The notes: generated from the sequence alone by a model not told the origin. Counted from the first letter of the stretch, positions 16,839 to 27,082 are shown. The stretch: DNA of 45,011 nucleotides from Draconibacterium sp. (GCA_011620585.1 WOYV01000046.1:1-45011), one strand, 5' to 3'. Program-made: numbers and translations.

Positions 16839-19463
16839 TTATCTGCCAATTCGGTACGAAAATTTCACCAGGAAGACATCCTGTGGATGTTGATCAAACA
16901 GTTTCTTGATATCGTGGTTGAAATCGAATTTGCCAATATTCTCGTATCCGCTTCTGTTTTGCGACCATACCAGGTAAATTGTCGATCCAGGCTTGTATTC
17001 CCAGCGAAGCACCAGGTTAGAAAGAAATTCCTTTACATTGAAATCAGGTTTATCAAAACTATAATCCACTATGCCGTCACGGTTGTCATCTACCTGGTAC
17101 ATTTCATCCGTCCAGTTATAACCCACCTGATCGTTTGTGTAATTCAGGAACCGATCATTAATATTGTCGGCTTTGCTATCGGTAACGTATTTAAACTGGC
17201 TGTAATCACCCGTCGCAATAAAAGGTTGTCCCCAGAACTGAATGGTCAGATCGGGAGTTATATTGTAATTCAAACGTATCGACATACTGAGTGTTTTGCG
17301 GTCGATATTAGCCATAATGTATCGTGTGCCACCATTATAATCCTGCTGGGTTACATATTGCAAACGGTTGTCGCTAACCGAATATTCAGGCGAGATCTCT
17401 ATCTGTAGCGTTTCGAAAGGGCGGTATCCCAGTTCAATTTCAAAGCTTTTATGTGAGCTAAATCCTTTTTCGTTACTGAAATTGGCGCCACCATCAATTC
17501 CATACGTAAATTTCTTTTGTGGATTGGAGAAAAAACCCGTGTAAAAACCGGTAGATCCGGGAAGTTTCATCGACGGGCCTCCACGTAATACATTGTGCAA
17601 AAGAGATGTTCCATCAAAATTGATGTTTCCGAAACCATTCCAGAAGTTTTTGAATTGTGTGTTTCCGTTCACATTTCCACCAACATTAACAAGGTTCCCG
17701 CCAAAATCATAAACCGTCCACTCGTTGAAATTAATGCCTGCGCTTCGGAAAATACCAACAGGTTCATACCAACGATATCCCATCCACAAAATCTGCATAA
17801 TCTCATCCACTTCCGGAGTGTAACCAATATCGTTAATTTCGAGGCCCGGTGATTTCCAATTAAATATACCTGCTATTTGAAAACGCCCTCCTACTTTTCC
17901 AAAGGTAAATTTTCCACCGTGACCACGAAGCGAAGTACGAGTTGAATCGAGCGTAACATGATCGGCATCAGGACGTTGGAATGTGCGTGAATACATAGTT
18001 TGTGTATTTAAAATGGCTTCCTGCGAACCTGCCACCCGGCTAAAATAAAAACCGCCGTCGACCAGCCATTTTTTATCGTTCCATTTGTGTACAAAATCAA
18101 TACCTCCGGTGTAGGCGCTTTTATGCAGGTATTCGAGATGCGAATCCCCGATCGATCGATTTACCGCCGTTAAAATTCCACCAATATACGTGTTGCCATC
18201 ATTAAAGTCTTTTTGAACACGGCTTACAAAGTAATTGGTCAATGGTTCCACAACCTGGGTTCGTTCTCCGTTGATCCCGTCAATTTCCGCGCGTTCTTTT
18301 GCGGTCACGCTTTCAAGGACTCCGACAGACCAGCCATCCTGGGTTTTACCGGTAATTTTGGCGGCTCCCAAAATACGTGTAAACGAAGGTTGATCAGCAA
18401 ATTCACTGTCCTCTAAATCAGCGTAATAGTGTGGTTGCCGTCCGATACGCCGCGAGTAGAAAAGATTATTGGCCGCCAGATCGCCATCGCCAAACGACAA
18501 ACTGTACGATAATATGTTTTTACCTTCAATAAAGAAAGGGCGTTTCTCTTCGAAAAAGGTTTCGTTGGTTGTCAGGTTTACCTGCGACGGGTCTGCTTCC
18601 ACCTGTCCGAAATCGGGGTTTACCGTGAGGTCCATCGTCAGATTGTTGGTGAGCCCTATTTTTGCATCCAAGCCGGCATCCAAGCCGTTGTCTTTTCCCG
18701 ACCTACGAAAAGGATTGTCGGGTTCTTTTTCGAAACGTTCGGTACGGGCCACCGCATAAGGCGTAATGTTTAGCGCGTTTTTAGGCTTAATATTTTTTAT
18801 TCCGTTCAGAATCCCAAACTGTGAAGTAAGGCCAGCAATTTGACGGCCCATGGGTTGCCACGACGATAATTCATCTTTTCGGAAGATATAACGCAGAACC
18901 TGGAAACCCCAGACCTGTTCTTCGCTTTCCTTAAATCGAAGCTGAGTTAAAGGAATTTGCATTTCAGCAGTCCAACCATTTGGAGTTAACTCGGTTTTAG
19001 CTGTCCAAATACCATCCCAGCTCCAATCCTCGTTATTCCCGTCATCGCTGGTAATATTGTCGCTTCGAACACCGGCTGCCGAAACGATAAAAGTGAAGTG
19101 GGTGCGTTTGTCAAAATACGAATCAAATCCAACCCCAACAAAATCACCTTCCAGGTGGTCGCGACGGGTCATCCTAAGCGATACGCTGTCGGGATTGTCG
19201 TAAGCACGAAAGGCTACATAAATATTGTTCACATCGTATAAAACGGCAAACTCAGTCATTTTACTTGGTGGATCTCCCTCCTTTGGTTCATGTTGGATGA
19301 AATGGTCCTGCCAGTTGGCATTTTGCCATTCCTGTTCATCGAGTTTACCATTAACCGTAATATCCAGGTTTTCACTGGTTGTGGCAGTATACGTCTTCTT
19401 TTCCTGAGCATACAAAAAATTGCTGCTTGCCACAAACAGCAACATTAAGAAAGTGGTCTTCAT
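16839..19463 (-). CDS. DUF5916 outer-membrane protein with CBM9-like domain
   Basis: An 874-residue exported protein with a signal peptide (1-20, ending NFLYAQ). A CBM9-like beta-sandwich follows at about 30-220 (VNGKLDEQEWQNANWQ, IYVAFRAYDNPDSVS, GWTAEMQIPLTQLRF). The rest is DUF5916, predicted as an outer-membrane beta-barrel with many alternating aromatic strands (FFIEGKNILSYSLSFGDG, FYSRRIGRQPHYY) and ending in SYRIGR. Family members are widespread in Bacteroidota; a transport, adhesion or carbohydrate role is assumed, not shown. It is convergent with GH3, sharing a terminator, and lies downstream of a membrane protein gene on its own strand. Confidence 0.9.
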   Translation of the reverse strand: MKTTFLMLLFVASSNFLYAQEKKTYTATTSENLDITVNGKLDEQEWQNANWQDHFIQHEPKEGDPPSKMTEFAVLYDVNNIYVAFRAYDNPDSVSLRMTRRDHLEGDFVGVGFDSYFDKRTHFTFIVSAAGVRSDNITSDDGNNEDWSWDGIWTAKTELTPNGWTAEMQIPLTQLRFKESEEQVWGFQVLRYIFRKDELSSWQPMGRQIAGLTSQFGILNGIKNIKPKNALNITPYAVARTERFEKEPDNPFRRSGKDNGLDAGLDAKIGLTNNLTMDLTVNPDFGQVEADPSQVNLTTNETFFEEKRPFFIEGKNILSYSLSFGDGDLAANNLFYSRRIGRQPHYYADLEDSEFADQPSFTRILGAAKITGKTQDGWSVGVLESVTAKERAEIDGINGERTQVVEPLTNYFVSRVQKDFNDGNTYIGGILTAVNRSIGDSHLEYLHKSAYTGGIDFVHKWNDKKWLVDGGFYFSRVAGSQEAILNTQTMYSRTFQRPDADHVTLDSTRTSLRGHGGKFTFGKVGGRFQIAGIFNWKSPGLEINDIGYTPEVDEIMQILWMGYRWYEPVGIFRSAGINFNEWTVYDFGGNLVNVGGNVNGNTQFKNFWNGFGNINFDGTSLLHNVLRGGPSMKLPGSTGFYTGFFSNPQKKFTYGIDGGANFSNEKGFSSHKSFEIELGYRPFETLQIEISPEYSVSDNRLQYVTQQDYNGGTRYIMANIDRKTLSMSIRLNYNITPDLTIQFWGQPFIATGDYSQFKYVTDSKADNINDRFLNYTNDQVGYNWTDEMYQVDDNRDGIVDYSFDKPDFNVKEFLSNLVLRWEYKPGSTIYLVWSQNRSGYENIGKFDFNHDIKKLFDQHPQDVFLVKFSYRIGR

Positions 19464-19556
19464 AAAGTGCTTTTGACGTAAGACTGACTTTTGGTAGATA
19501 TGTTACATTTTAAGTTAAAAGGAAATGAAAAAATTACAGGGAAGATAGTACGTCAG

Positions 19557-20231
19557 CTACTTGTTTATAACCGACATATCGATTCGCGAGGCGCCTTTAT
19601 AAAAGAACAATGCTGCTATTGCCATGAAGATATGGCTCACGGCAAGGTAATTGAACCACTGATGCAGCGAAATTTTATTCATAAAAAACAGTGCCGCAAG
19701 TGCGGCAAAAAATACCCCGGCTAAGATTTGTCGACTGGCTTTATCTCTGGTTTTTATAAAAAGAAAACCTTCAAGCGAAAGTACGACAAACATGAGTCCG
19801 TAACCTGAATGAAATTCTACAAAGAAGAAGTTCAGTGTGCTGATCGTTAGCGTTAGGAATATCAGAAACTCGAGAATATTGAGCACACCAAACATTTTCA
19901 CCAGTTTTGGCGAAAGCCGGATTCGGGTGTGTTCGATGGCACTGCGTTCAACAAACATTATCGAAATCATGCTCACAACCCATCCAGGCAGTTTCCAGTA
20001 AAAGCTAAAGGTGTAAAGAAAAGCATGACCAATAATCCCGCCAAGTGCAGTAGCAACACCCATCATAAAAAAATAAATTTTGAAATACAGGACCACCCTT
20101 TCGGTTTTACCTGATCGCTGCAAACGATAGGCAAATACAAAACAAAGTACAGACACCAGCAAATCGGTGAGGGTAACAACGGGCCCGTCAATTCTGATGC
20201 CTGCAATATAAATAGTGTTAATGATCTCCAT
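19557..20231 (-). CDS. Seven-helix integral membrane protein, unknown function
   Basis: A 224-residue protein with about seven hydrophobic segments (near residues 20-36, 50-72, 82-94, 113-133, 140-155, 168-183 and 194-210). A conserved His sits in the second helix region (IIGHAFLYTFSFYWKLPGW) and others in helices six and seven (LHQWFNYLAVSHIF). The topology is reminiscent of ceramidase/hemolysin-III-like seven-helix proteins, but I see no complete metal motif. It resembles uncharacterised Bacteroidota membrane proteins (possibly the DUF6962 group, from memory). It is divergent from the BNR protein gene across 118 bp. Confidence 0.75.
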   Translation of the reverse strand: MEIINTIYIAGIRIDGPVVTLTDLLVSVLCFVFAYRLQRSGKTERVVLYFKIYFFMMGVATALGGIIGHAFLYTFSFYWKLPGWVVSMISIMFVERSAIEHTRIRLSPKLVKMFGVLNILEFLIFLTLTISTLNFFFVEFHSGYGLMFVVLSLEGFLFIKTRDKASRQILAGVFFAALAALFFMNKISLHQWFNYLAVSHIFMAIAALFFYKGASRIDMSVINK

Positions 20232-20358
20232 ATAAACTTATTTGATTTTAGTCTGGCAGAATTTGCCCTGCAATCCTTAATTCGAAAGATATTATTTCCG
20301 AATTTATAATTAGTTTTAACAAAAATCATCATCATTTGATACAATAACCATGTTTACC

Positions 20359-22992
20359 ATGAAAAGATTCTACATCCTGGCTCTTCTAACTCTTTATTTA
20401 CCCGGAATAACAAAGGCTCAGCCGATAATTGAAAAAACACCGGCGGAACTGCGTGAAAGTTGGTTTGCCGACTTTCAGAAAATGAGCGGGAAATCGGTTT
20501 ACAAACAACTTCCCTGGCAATTTGTAGGACCAACTAACATTAGTGGGCGAATGACCGACGTGGAAGTTGTAACTCCCAAAGGCGAAAATTATACTATTTA
20601 TGTGGCTGGCGCTTCAGGAGGAATCTGGAAAACTCAAAACGAAGGAATTACCTGGGAACCAGTTTTTGAACACGAAATGACCGCTGCCTTTGGTGATCTG
20701 GCTCTCGACCCGCAAGATCAAAATACGATTTGGGCTGGAACCGGCGAAGCCAATATTTTCAGGAGTTCGAATGCCGGAGCAGGAATCTACGTGTCGAAAG
20801 ATGCCGGGAAAACGTGGGTGCATAAAGGACTGACCAATACAAATACCATTTCGAGGGTACTCGTTCATCCCAAAAACAGCGATATTGTTTATGTAGCTGC
20901 CGGAGGCGATGAATGGACCAACAACGAGGAACGCGGAGTATATAAAACCACGGATGGCGGTACTACCTGGCAAAAAATACTGTTTGTGAATGAGATGACC
21001 GCTGCCAACGACCTGGTAATGGATCCGGTGAACCCCGATATTTTATATGCAAGCATGTGGCAAAGGGTTCGTAAAAAATGGAATGATCCACGCACCGAAG
21101 AAAATTATACCGGAAATGGAATACTCAAAACCACAGATGGCGGTAAAACCTGGTCTAAAATAAATAATGGGCTGCCTGTGACTGGCTCGCTGGGGAGAAT
21201 CGGAATCGATTTGTGTAAAGCTCACCCCACAACATTATATGCATTTGTCGACAATTACGAGAAGTTGCCCGAAGAACATGGTTTGAACCAGGAAGAAGAT
21301 GCCTATGGAAGACCTAGCAGCGGTAGAATTAAAGGCGCAACTTTGTATCGTTCGGACGATAGTGGTGAAAACTGGCGGCAGGTAAGTGAATCGAACGAAT
21401 ACATGGAATCACTTTCAGGAACCTATGGATGGGTTTTTGGACAGGTTCGGGCCGATCCGGTGGATCCTGAAAAAGTTTATGTTATGGGACTTTATCTGAA
21501 CGTTTCAGAAGATGGCGGTAAAAGCTTTCACGAATTGGGGGGAATGCACATGGACCATCATGGTTTGTGGATCGATCCTGAAAATCCAAACTATCTGGTG
21601 AATGTGAACGATGGTGGTGTAGCCGTTTCATACGACGGTAAAAATTTCAGAACCTTTTACAACAACCTTCCGCTTGCACAGTTTTTCAATGTTGGCCTCG
21701 ACAATAGCAGACCTTTTCAGGTTTATGGTTCGATACAGGATCACGGAAGTTATCGTGGTGTTGTGGACCTGGGCAGGGGACGTGATCACATTCCGTCCGG
21801 TGAATTTGATTATGCCCCCGGTGGGGAAGGGAGCAACCATGTAATTCATCCTTCAAATTCCGATCTGGTGTATTCGGCAGGTTTTTACGGAACCATTACA
21901 AAAACCAAAATGAGCACTATGCGGAGCGAAAATATTATGCCTCCAGTTCCCGAAGGTGTGGATCGTTTGCGCGGACAGTGGCTGGCGCCATTTATTTTAT
22001 CTCCTCATAATCCGGGGATAATTTACTATGGGTCGCAATTCGTTTTCCGTTCAATGAATGAAGGCGAAAGCTGGGAACAAATAAGCCCCGATTTATCTTA
22101 CAACGACGAAAATAAAAAAGGCGACATTCCTTACCAGACGATCTTTTCGATCAGCGAATCGCCCCTCAAATTTGGTGTGCTTTATGCAGGAACCGACGAT
22201 GGAAGAGTATGGATGACCAAAAACAGCGGAGAAAAATGGACAGAAATCAACAAAGGCTTGCCTTTCCGAAAATGGGTTTCGCGGATTGAGGCTTCGCGTT
22301 TTGCAGAGGGCAGGGTGTACATGGCCCAAAACGGTAAACGCGACGACGATTTTGCTGCGTACATTTTGAAATCGGAAGATTACGGACAGAACTGGGAAAG
22401 TATAAAAGCCAATATTCCAAACGGACCGGTAAATGTAATCCGGGAAGATCCAAAGAATGAAAACATTTTGTACATCGGAACTGATTACGGTGTTTTTGTT
22501 TCATCCGATCGCGGAACAAGCTGGCAAACACTCACCGGGAATTTGCCTGTTACTTATGTCCACGACCTGAAAATACATGAACGCGACGATATTGCGGTAA
22601 TCGGAACACATGGACGTGGTGCCTGGGCAATGGATGTGCGCATGTTGCGCCAGGTGGCTGAAGCCAGCGAATCGAAGGAAGCTGCTGTAATTTTGGAAAT
22701 CCCCGAAACTTATGCCCCGTTCATACGCTATTATTCGAGAAACGTATTAGAATTGAAAGCCCCAATCTTTGTAAAAGAAGAAGGCGAAGTAACAGCTATT
22801 GTTAATAATACCGCTGGAAACGAGGTTTTTAAAAAAGAAATCAAAGCAGATGCGGGCCTCAATTATTTAAATTGGGATATGAAAAATACTAACAAAGAGG
22901 ATGTAGAACCTGGAACATACACATTGATACTTTCGGGCAAAGGTTTTGAAACACAGAAGGAATTTGAATTAAAAGCATTTCGACGCCGCTAA
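20359..22992 (+). CDS. Exported BNR/VPS10-sortilin-like beta-propeller protein
   Basis: An 877-residue secreted protein. The signal peptide ends at TKAQ, and the ATG at 20359 (MKRFYIL) is preferred over 20350 because it gives a normal signal. The body is one or two large beta-propellers with repeated Asp-box/BNR motifs such as SKDAGKTW, TTDGGTTWQ, TTDGGKTWS, SDDSGENWR, SEDGGKSF, TKNSGEKWT and SSDRGTSWQ. The last 100 residues look like a FlgD-type Ig domain (VEPGTYTLILSGKGF) without a type IX sorting signal. Annotated relatives are called glycosyl hydrolases, but no catalytic residues can be assigned. Role unknown, probably glycan or protein binding. Confidence 0.87.
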   Translation: MKRFYILALLTLYLPGITKAQPIIEKTPAELRESWFADFQKMSGKSVYKQLPWQFVGPTNISGRMTDVEVVTPKGENYTIYVAGASGGIWKTQNEGITWEPVFEHEMTAAFGDLALDPQDQNTIWAGTGEANIFRSSNAGAGIYVSKDAGKTWVHKGLTNTNTISRVLVHPKNSDIVYVAAGGDEWTNNEERGVYKTTDGGTTWQKILFVNEMTAANDLVMDPVNPDILYASMWQRVRKKWNDPRTEENYTGNGILKTTDGGKTWSKINNGLPVTGSLGRIGIDLCKAHPTTLYAFVDNYEKLPEEHGLNQEEDAYGRPSSGRIKGATLYRSDDSGENWRQVSESNEYMESLSGTYGWVFGQVRADPVDPEKVYVMGLYLNVSEDGGKSFHELGGMHMDHHGLWIDPENPNYLVNVNDGGVAVSYDGKNFRTFYNNLPLAQFFNVGLDNSRPFQVYGSIQDHGSYRGVVDLGRGRDHIPSGEFDYAPGGEGSNHVIHPSNSDLVYSAGFYGTITKTKMSTMRSENIMPPVPEGVDRLRGQWLAPFILSPHNPGIIYYGSQFVFRSMNEGESWEQISPDLSYNDENKKGDIPYQTIFSISESPLKFGVLYAGTDDGRVWMTKNSGEKWTEINKGLPFRKWVSRIEASRFAEGRVYMAQNGKRDDDFAAYILKSEDYGQNWESIKANIPNGPVNVIREDPKNENILYIGTDYGVFVSSDRGTSWQTLTGNLPVTYVHDLKIHERDDIAVIGTHGRGAWAMDVRMLRQVAEASESKEAAVILEIPETYAPFIRYYSRNVLELKAPIFVKEEGEVTAIVNNTAGNEVFKKEIKADAGLNYLNWDMKNTNKEDVEPGTYTLILSGKGFETQKEFELKAFRRR

Positions 22993-23029
22993 AACGGATA
23001 CAAGATTTTGAATAAACTCTGATCGGCAA

Positions 23030-23773
23030 ATGAATCACGAATTAAGAAATATTTGGAACCTGTATTTTCATTTCAACTGGAAATTTGGCTTGGCTCTTAT
23101 TTTATTGATTTGTATACCACGGTTTTACATGGTTTTAATTGCCAATCAAACCGGTAATTACTCATTTATTGGCCTGATTATGCTTGTATCAGCCTTAGTC
23201 CCATTTATTTTTCTCGGAAAATATGGGAGAAAACAGATTGGAATTACACGAACTCAAAGGTTTAAATGGCTGCTTTTTGCATTTATTCTCGGGATATTAG
23301 GCAGTTTGCTGCTTTATGTGCTGGGAAAAATCTTGTTCGGGACAACTTATCACAACTGGTACGTTTACATTGGAAAATCATATAATATATCCGAAAACAT
23401 CGGAGCAAATCAAAAACTTGTTCTGTTTGCAATTATGGCAATTACCGGCATGACTTTTAGCCCAATCGGAGAAGAACTCTTTTTCAGGGGAATTGTACAC
23501 GGCAGTTTTGCAAAGACGTTAGGGGATAAAAGAGCCTCGTTGATTGACAGTTCAGCATTTGCGCTGACTCATCTTTCTCATTTCGGGTTGGTATATGTAA
23601 GTATGCACTGGAGTTTCTATTTTTTGCCTGCATTAATTTGGATGGCAAGTATGTTTCTTATTAGTCTTCTATTTTTTAGAATGAAGAAAAAGACTGGTTC
23701 AATTTGGGGAGCAGTTTTGTGTCATGCCGGTTTTAACCTTGGTATGATCTTTAGCATTTTCTACTGGCTCTGA
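23030..23773 (+). CDS. CPBP-family intramembrane metalloprotease
   Basis: A 247-residue inner-membrane protein of the CAAX-protease/bacteriocin-processing (Abi, CPBP) family with about seven hydrophobic helices. The catalytic motif is present: E148, E149 and R153 in GEELFFRGIVHG, then a His-containing helix (ALTHLSHFG) and a C-terminal LCHAGFNLGM motif. Substrate unknown; roles in the family range from prenyl-protein processing to bacteriocin immunity. It starts 37 bp after the BNR protein gene and may be co-transcribed. Confidence 0.88.
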   Translation: MNHELRNIWNLYFHFNWKFGLALILLICIPRFYMVLIANQTGNYSFIGLIMLVSALVPFIFLGKYGRKQIGITRTQRFKWLLFAFILGILGSLLLYVLGKILFGTTYHNWYVYIGKSYNISENIGANQKLVLFAIMAITGMTFSPIGEELFFRGIVHGSFAKTLGDKRASLIDSSAFALTHLSHFGLVYVSMHWSFYFLPALIWMASMFLISLLFFRMKKKTGSIWGAVLCHAGFNLGMIFSIFYWL

Positions 23774-23871
23774 CAAATCTGCTTATTAAATCTTCCTGAT
23801 GTTTGAATTTAGAAGGGTTTTTCCCTGAAATTTTCCAATTTTGTAAGAAGAACAATAATTAAAACTATTCC

Positions 23872-24963
23872 ATGCTAAAATCAATTTTTAATTTATTATT
23901 CCTGGGATCATTGCTATTTACGCTTAGCTGTTCTGAAAAACAGGATTTGTCGGTTTCTTATAATAATCCAAATATTGAATATTGGGGAAGAATTGATACC
24001 ACAACAAATGATGCTGCCGAATTGTACTGGTCGGGAACCAGTATTCGCTTAAACTTCGAAGGACAAGCTATTTCTGCCGTGTTTGACGAGGAACGCGGCG
24101 ATAACTATTACAATGTGATCATCGATAGTGACAGCCTTTTTGTTTTTCGGCCCGATTCGGTTCAGAAATATTATGAACTGGCCAGCGGACTTTCAAGTGG
24201 CATTCACCAAATCGAAATTTTTAAACGCACCGAGTGGGACAGGGGCTGGAGTCGTTTTTATGGCTTTCAAATCAAAGGCAATGCAAAAGTATTGCCTAAA
24301 CCGGTAGCCAAAAAACGTAAAATTGAGTTTTACGGGAATTCAATAACAGCGGGATACGCAGTAGAAGATTTCTCAGGAGCTGATCGTTCCGACAGTATTT
24401 TTACCAACAATTACCATAGTTACGCCAGGCTTACAGCGGATTACTTTGACGCCGGGTACAGTTGTATTTGTAAAAGCGGAATCGGGATTACGATAAGCTG
24501 GTTTCCGTTAATCATGCCCGAATTGTACAATCGACTAAATCCTGCAGATTCTGAAAGTCGCTGGGATTTTTCGTTGTTTACACCCGACCTGGTGGTGATA
24601 AATCTTTTTCAGAACGATTCGTGGCTGGTGGAACAACCCGGGTTCGGGGAATTTAAACATCGCTTTGGCGCCTTAAAACCTACCAAGGAATTCATTGTAA
24701 ACAGTTACGCCGATTTTGTGGCTTCCATCCGAAAAGAATATCCTGAAACTCCCATAATTTGTATGCTTGGAAATATGGATGCTACCCGCGCCGGATCAGT
24801 TTGGCCAGGATATGTGGAAGCAGCCGTAAAACAATTGAACGATTCGAAAATATTCACGCATTTCGAACCCTATAAAAATACACCGGGCCATCCAACTATC
24901 GGTGAACAACAGCGAATGGCTGATGGATTAATTAAATTTATTAATGAAAATATTCAATGGTAG
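23872..24963 (+). CDS. CE2-like SGNH esterase lipoprotein
   Basis: A 363-residue lipoprotein: the signal MLKSIFNLLFLGSLLFTLSC has the lipid-anchored Cys at residue 20. The N-terminal jelly-roll (about 30-140, YWSGTSIRLNFEGQAISAVF) and the following SGNH domain match carbohydrate esterase family 2. Block I gives S157 in FYGNSITAGYAV, and the catalytic His is in the C-terminal NTPGHPTIGEQQ. The usual Asp two residues before the His pocket is absent, consistent with the Ser-His dyad described for CE2. Probable deacetylase of xylan or other acetylated glycans. The FAD oxidoreductase lipoprotein gene follows after 38 bp. Confidence 0.88.
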   Translation: MLKSIFNLLFLGSLLFTLSCSEKQDLSVSYNNPNIEYWGRIDTTTNDAAELYWSGTSIRLNFEGQAISAVFDEERGDNYYNVIIDSDSLFVFRPDSVQKYYELASGLSSGIHQIEIFKRTEWDRGWSRFYGFQIKGNAKVLPKPVAKKRKIEFYGNSITAGYAVEDFSGADRSDSIFTNNYHSYARLTADYFDAGYSCICKSGIGITISWFPLIMPELYNRLNPADSESRWDFSLFTPDLVVINLFQNDSWLVEQPGFGEFKHRFGALKPTKEFIVNSYADFVASIRKEYPETPIICMLGNMDATRAGSVWPGYVEAAVKQLNDSKIFTHFEPYKNTPGHPTIGEQQRMADGLIKFINENIQW

Positions 24964-25001
24964 ATATGAACCGAAAATCAAAATTTAACAATAAAATCAA
25001 A

Positions 25002-26657
25002 ATGAAAACAAACCAATTAACCAGGCTGATTTTAATCGCATTAATTCTGTTTGTCGGATGCAGACAGTCTGGAAATCAGGATGAAAGCGAAGCCGATGTA
25101 ATTATTTATGGTGGAACATCTGCGGCTGTAACGGCTGCTGTTCAACTAAAAAAAATGGATAAATCGGTATTGATTGTGTGCCCTGAAAAACATTTGGGAG
25201 GGCTAACTTCCAGCGGACTTGGGTTTACCGACACCGGTAACAAGGAAGTGATCGGAGGTTTGTCGCGTGAGTTTTATCAACGCGTGTACAATTATTATCA
25301 GGACGACGAAACCTGGAAATGGCAAAGCCGGGATAGCTATGGAAATATGGGGCAGGGTACGCCCGCGATTGATGGCGACAAACGTACGATGTGGATTTTT
25401 GAACCTCACATTGCCGAACAGGTTTTTGAAGATTTTGTAAAGGAAAACAATATCCGGGTTTTTCGCGACGAATGGCTCGATCGTGAAAATGGAGTTGAAA
25501 TAAAAGACGGAAATATTGTTTCAATCCGTACTTTAAGTGGAGCGATTTATCGTGGTAAAATGTTTATTGACGCCACTTACGAAGGAGATTTGCTGGCAGC
25601 TGCCGGAGTAAGTTATACCATTGGAAGAGAAGCAAATTCTACTTATGGCGAACAATGGAACGGGGTTCAGACTGGTGTTTTCCACCACGGTCATAATTTT
25701 GGGAACCTGAATATCAGTCCCTATATAATTCCGGGTGATCCCGCCAGCGGGGTTTTACCATATGTTTCAACCGAAGATCCCGGAAAATACGGAGAAGCCG
25801 ACCAAAGGCTTCAGGCATATTGTTTTCGGATGTGCCTTACTAAAACACCTGGAAACAGGATTCCTTTCGAACAGCCTGAAAATTATGATCCTACAAAATT
25901 TGAACTGCTCGCACGGGTTTTACAGGCAGGGTGGAATGAAACCTTTGATAAATTCGACCCGATTCCTAATCACAAGACCGATGTAAATAACCACGGTCCG
26001 TTTAGTTTCGATTTTATTGGGATGAATTACGATTATCCGGAAGCCAGCTACGAACGAAGGGCGGAGATTATAAAAGAGCACGTTGATTATCAAAAAGGGC
26101 TTCTGTATTTTTATGCTGCCGATCCACGGGTTCCTGAAACTATTCAAAACGAAATGCAACTTTGGGGACTGGCAAAAGATGAGTTTACCGATAACAATAA
26201 CTGGCCGCATCAGATTTATATCAGGGAAGCACGCCGGATGATCGGAAAATTTGTAATGACCGAAAACGAAGTGCTGGGCAAATCGCCTGTTGACGAACCT
26301 ATTGCAATGGGATCGTACACTATGGATTCGCACAACGTGCAGCGATATATTACCGAAGATGGATTTGTTCAAAACGAGGGCGATATTGGTGTTCATCCGC
26401 ATCACCCATATCAGATTGCAATGGGGGCGGTCGTTCCTAAAAAAGGAGAATGTGGAAATATGCTGGTTCCGGTGGCAGTTTCAAGTTCTCACATTGCTTA
26501 TGGTTCTATTAGGATGGAACCCGTTTTTATGATTTTGGGGCAAAGTGCCGCAACCATGGCAGCGTTGGCCATCGATCAGAATATAGATTTACAGGAGTTG
26601 AATTACAATCAGGTAAAAAGTAAATTGTTGGAAGTAGGGCAGGTGCTTGAGTATTAA
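25002..26657 (+). CDS. FAD-dependent oxidoreductase lipoprotein
   Basis: A 551-residue protein of the FAD_oxidored group often found in polysaccharide loci and sometimes misnamed xanthan lyase. The start at 25002 gives a clean lipoprotein signal (MKTNQLTRLILIALILFVGC, Cys 20); the frame extends back to 24957 but would overlap the esterase gene. The Rossmann segment DVIIYGGTSAAVTAA is at 33-47, and EKHLGGLTSSGLGFTD follows. A C-terminal SSHIAYGSIRMEPVFMILGQSAATMAA closes the FAD site. Substrate unknown; a sugar or uronate alcohol group is plausible from context. Probably in one transcript with the CE2-like esterase. Confidence 0.87.
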   Translation: MKTNQLTRLILIALILFVGCRQSGNQDESEADVIIYGGTSAAVTAAVQLKKMDKSVLIVCPEKHLGGLTSSGLGFTDTGNKEVIGGLSREFYQRVYNYYQDDETWKWQSRDSYGNMGQGTPAIDGDKRTMWIFEPHIAEQVFEDFVKENNIRVFRDEWLDRENGVEIKDGNIVSIRTLSGAIYRGKMFIDATYEGDLLAAAGVSYTIGREANSTYGEQWNGVQTGVFHHGHNFGNLNISPYIIPGDPASGVLPYVSTEDPGKYGEADQRLQAYCFRMCLTKTPGNRIPFEQPENYDPTKFELLARVLQAGWNETFDKFDPIPNHKTDVNNHGPFSFDFIGMNYDYPEASYERRAEIIKEHVDYQKGLLYFYAADPRVPETIQNEMQLWGLAKDEFTDNNNWPHQIYIREARRMIGKFVMTENEVLGKSPVDEPIAMGSYTMDSHNVQRYITEDGFVQNEGDIGVHPHHPYQIAMGAVVPKKGECGNMLVPVAVSSSHIAYGSIRMEPVFMILGQSAATMAALAIDQNIDLQELNYNQVKSKLLEVGQVLEY

Positions 26658-26717
26658 GTTAGATTAAAAGAGATGGAGATCAAATAATCCCGTTTATTGA
26701 ATGCTAAATAGGAAAAT

Positions 26718-27011
26718 ATGGAAAAGCTAAGCATGAAAGAAATCAATAATCAACTGTCGGAAATTAGCAAAGAATGGAGTCTCGAAAGGCAGTCGATTCA
26801 GCGAAACTTTAAATTCAAAAACTTTATTGAGGCTTTTTCGTTTATGACTGCGATTGCATTACTGGTTGAGAGGGCAAATCATCATCCTGATTGGAGCAAT
26901 GTATACAATAAGGTAACAGTTGTACTCAGTACACACGAAGCAAACGGTTTGACAATGAAAGATTTTGACCTTGCAAAGGAGATCGATCGGGTGTACGAAA
27001 GTTTCGTGTAA
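26718..27011 (+). CDS. Pterin-4a-carbinolamine dehydratase
   Basis: A 97-residue cytosolic enzyme that dehydrates 4a-hydroxytetrahydrobiopterin, recycling the cofactor of aromatic amino acid hydroxylases. The catalytic motif is complete: NHHPDWSNVYNKV (H55, H56) followed by H73 in STHEANGLTMKDFDLA. Length matches the PhhB/DCoH family. No phenylalanine hydroxylase is adjacent. An internal ATG at 26733 is possible, but the longer form matches the family length. Confidence 0.93.
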   Translation: MEKLSMKEINNQLSEISKEWSLERQSIQRNFKFKNFIEAFSFMTAIALLVERANHHPDWSNVYNKVTVVLSTHEANGLTMKDFDLAKEIDRVYESFV

Positions 27012-27082
27012 GTTAGGTGTTATCAAACCGTTTCGTTCAAAGCACTCCTAATTCTTCAACCGGAGTTTTAGGAATAATTGTT

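Noticed and set aside
19491-19724. A 77-codon plus-strand frame with CYCH and CRKC cysteine pairs resembling a zinc ribbon
   Set aside because: Most of it is antisense to the 3' end of a well-formed membrane protein gene, and the Cys spacing is probably coincidental.
20359-22992. Sialidase or other specific glycosidase activity for the BNR protein
   Set aside because: Asp-box repeats alone do not show catalysis and no sialidase Arg triad or acid/base pair could be assigned.
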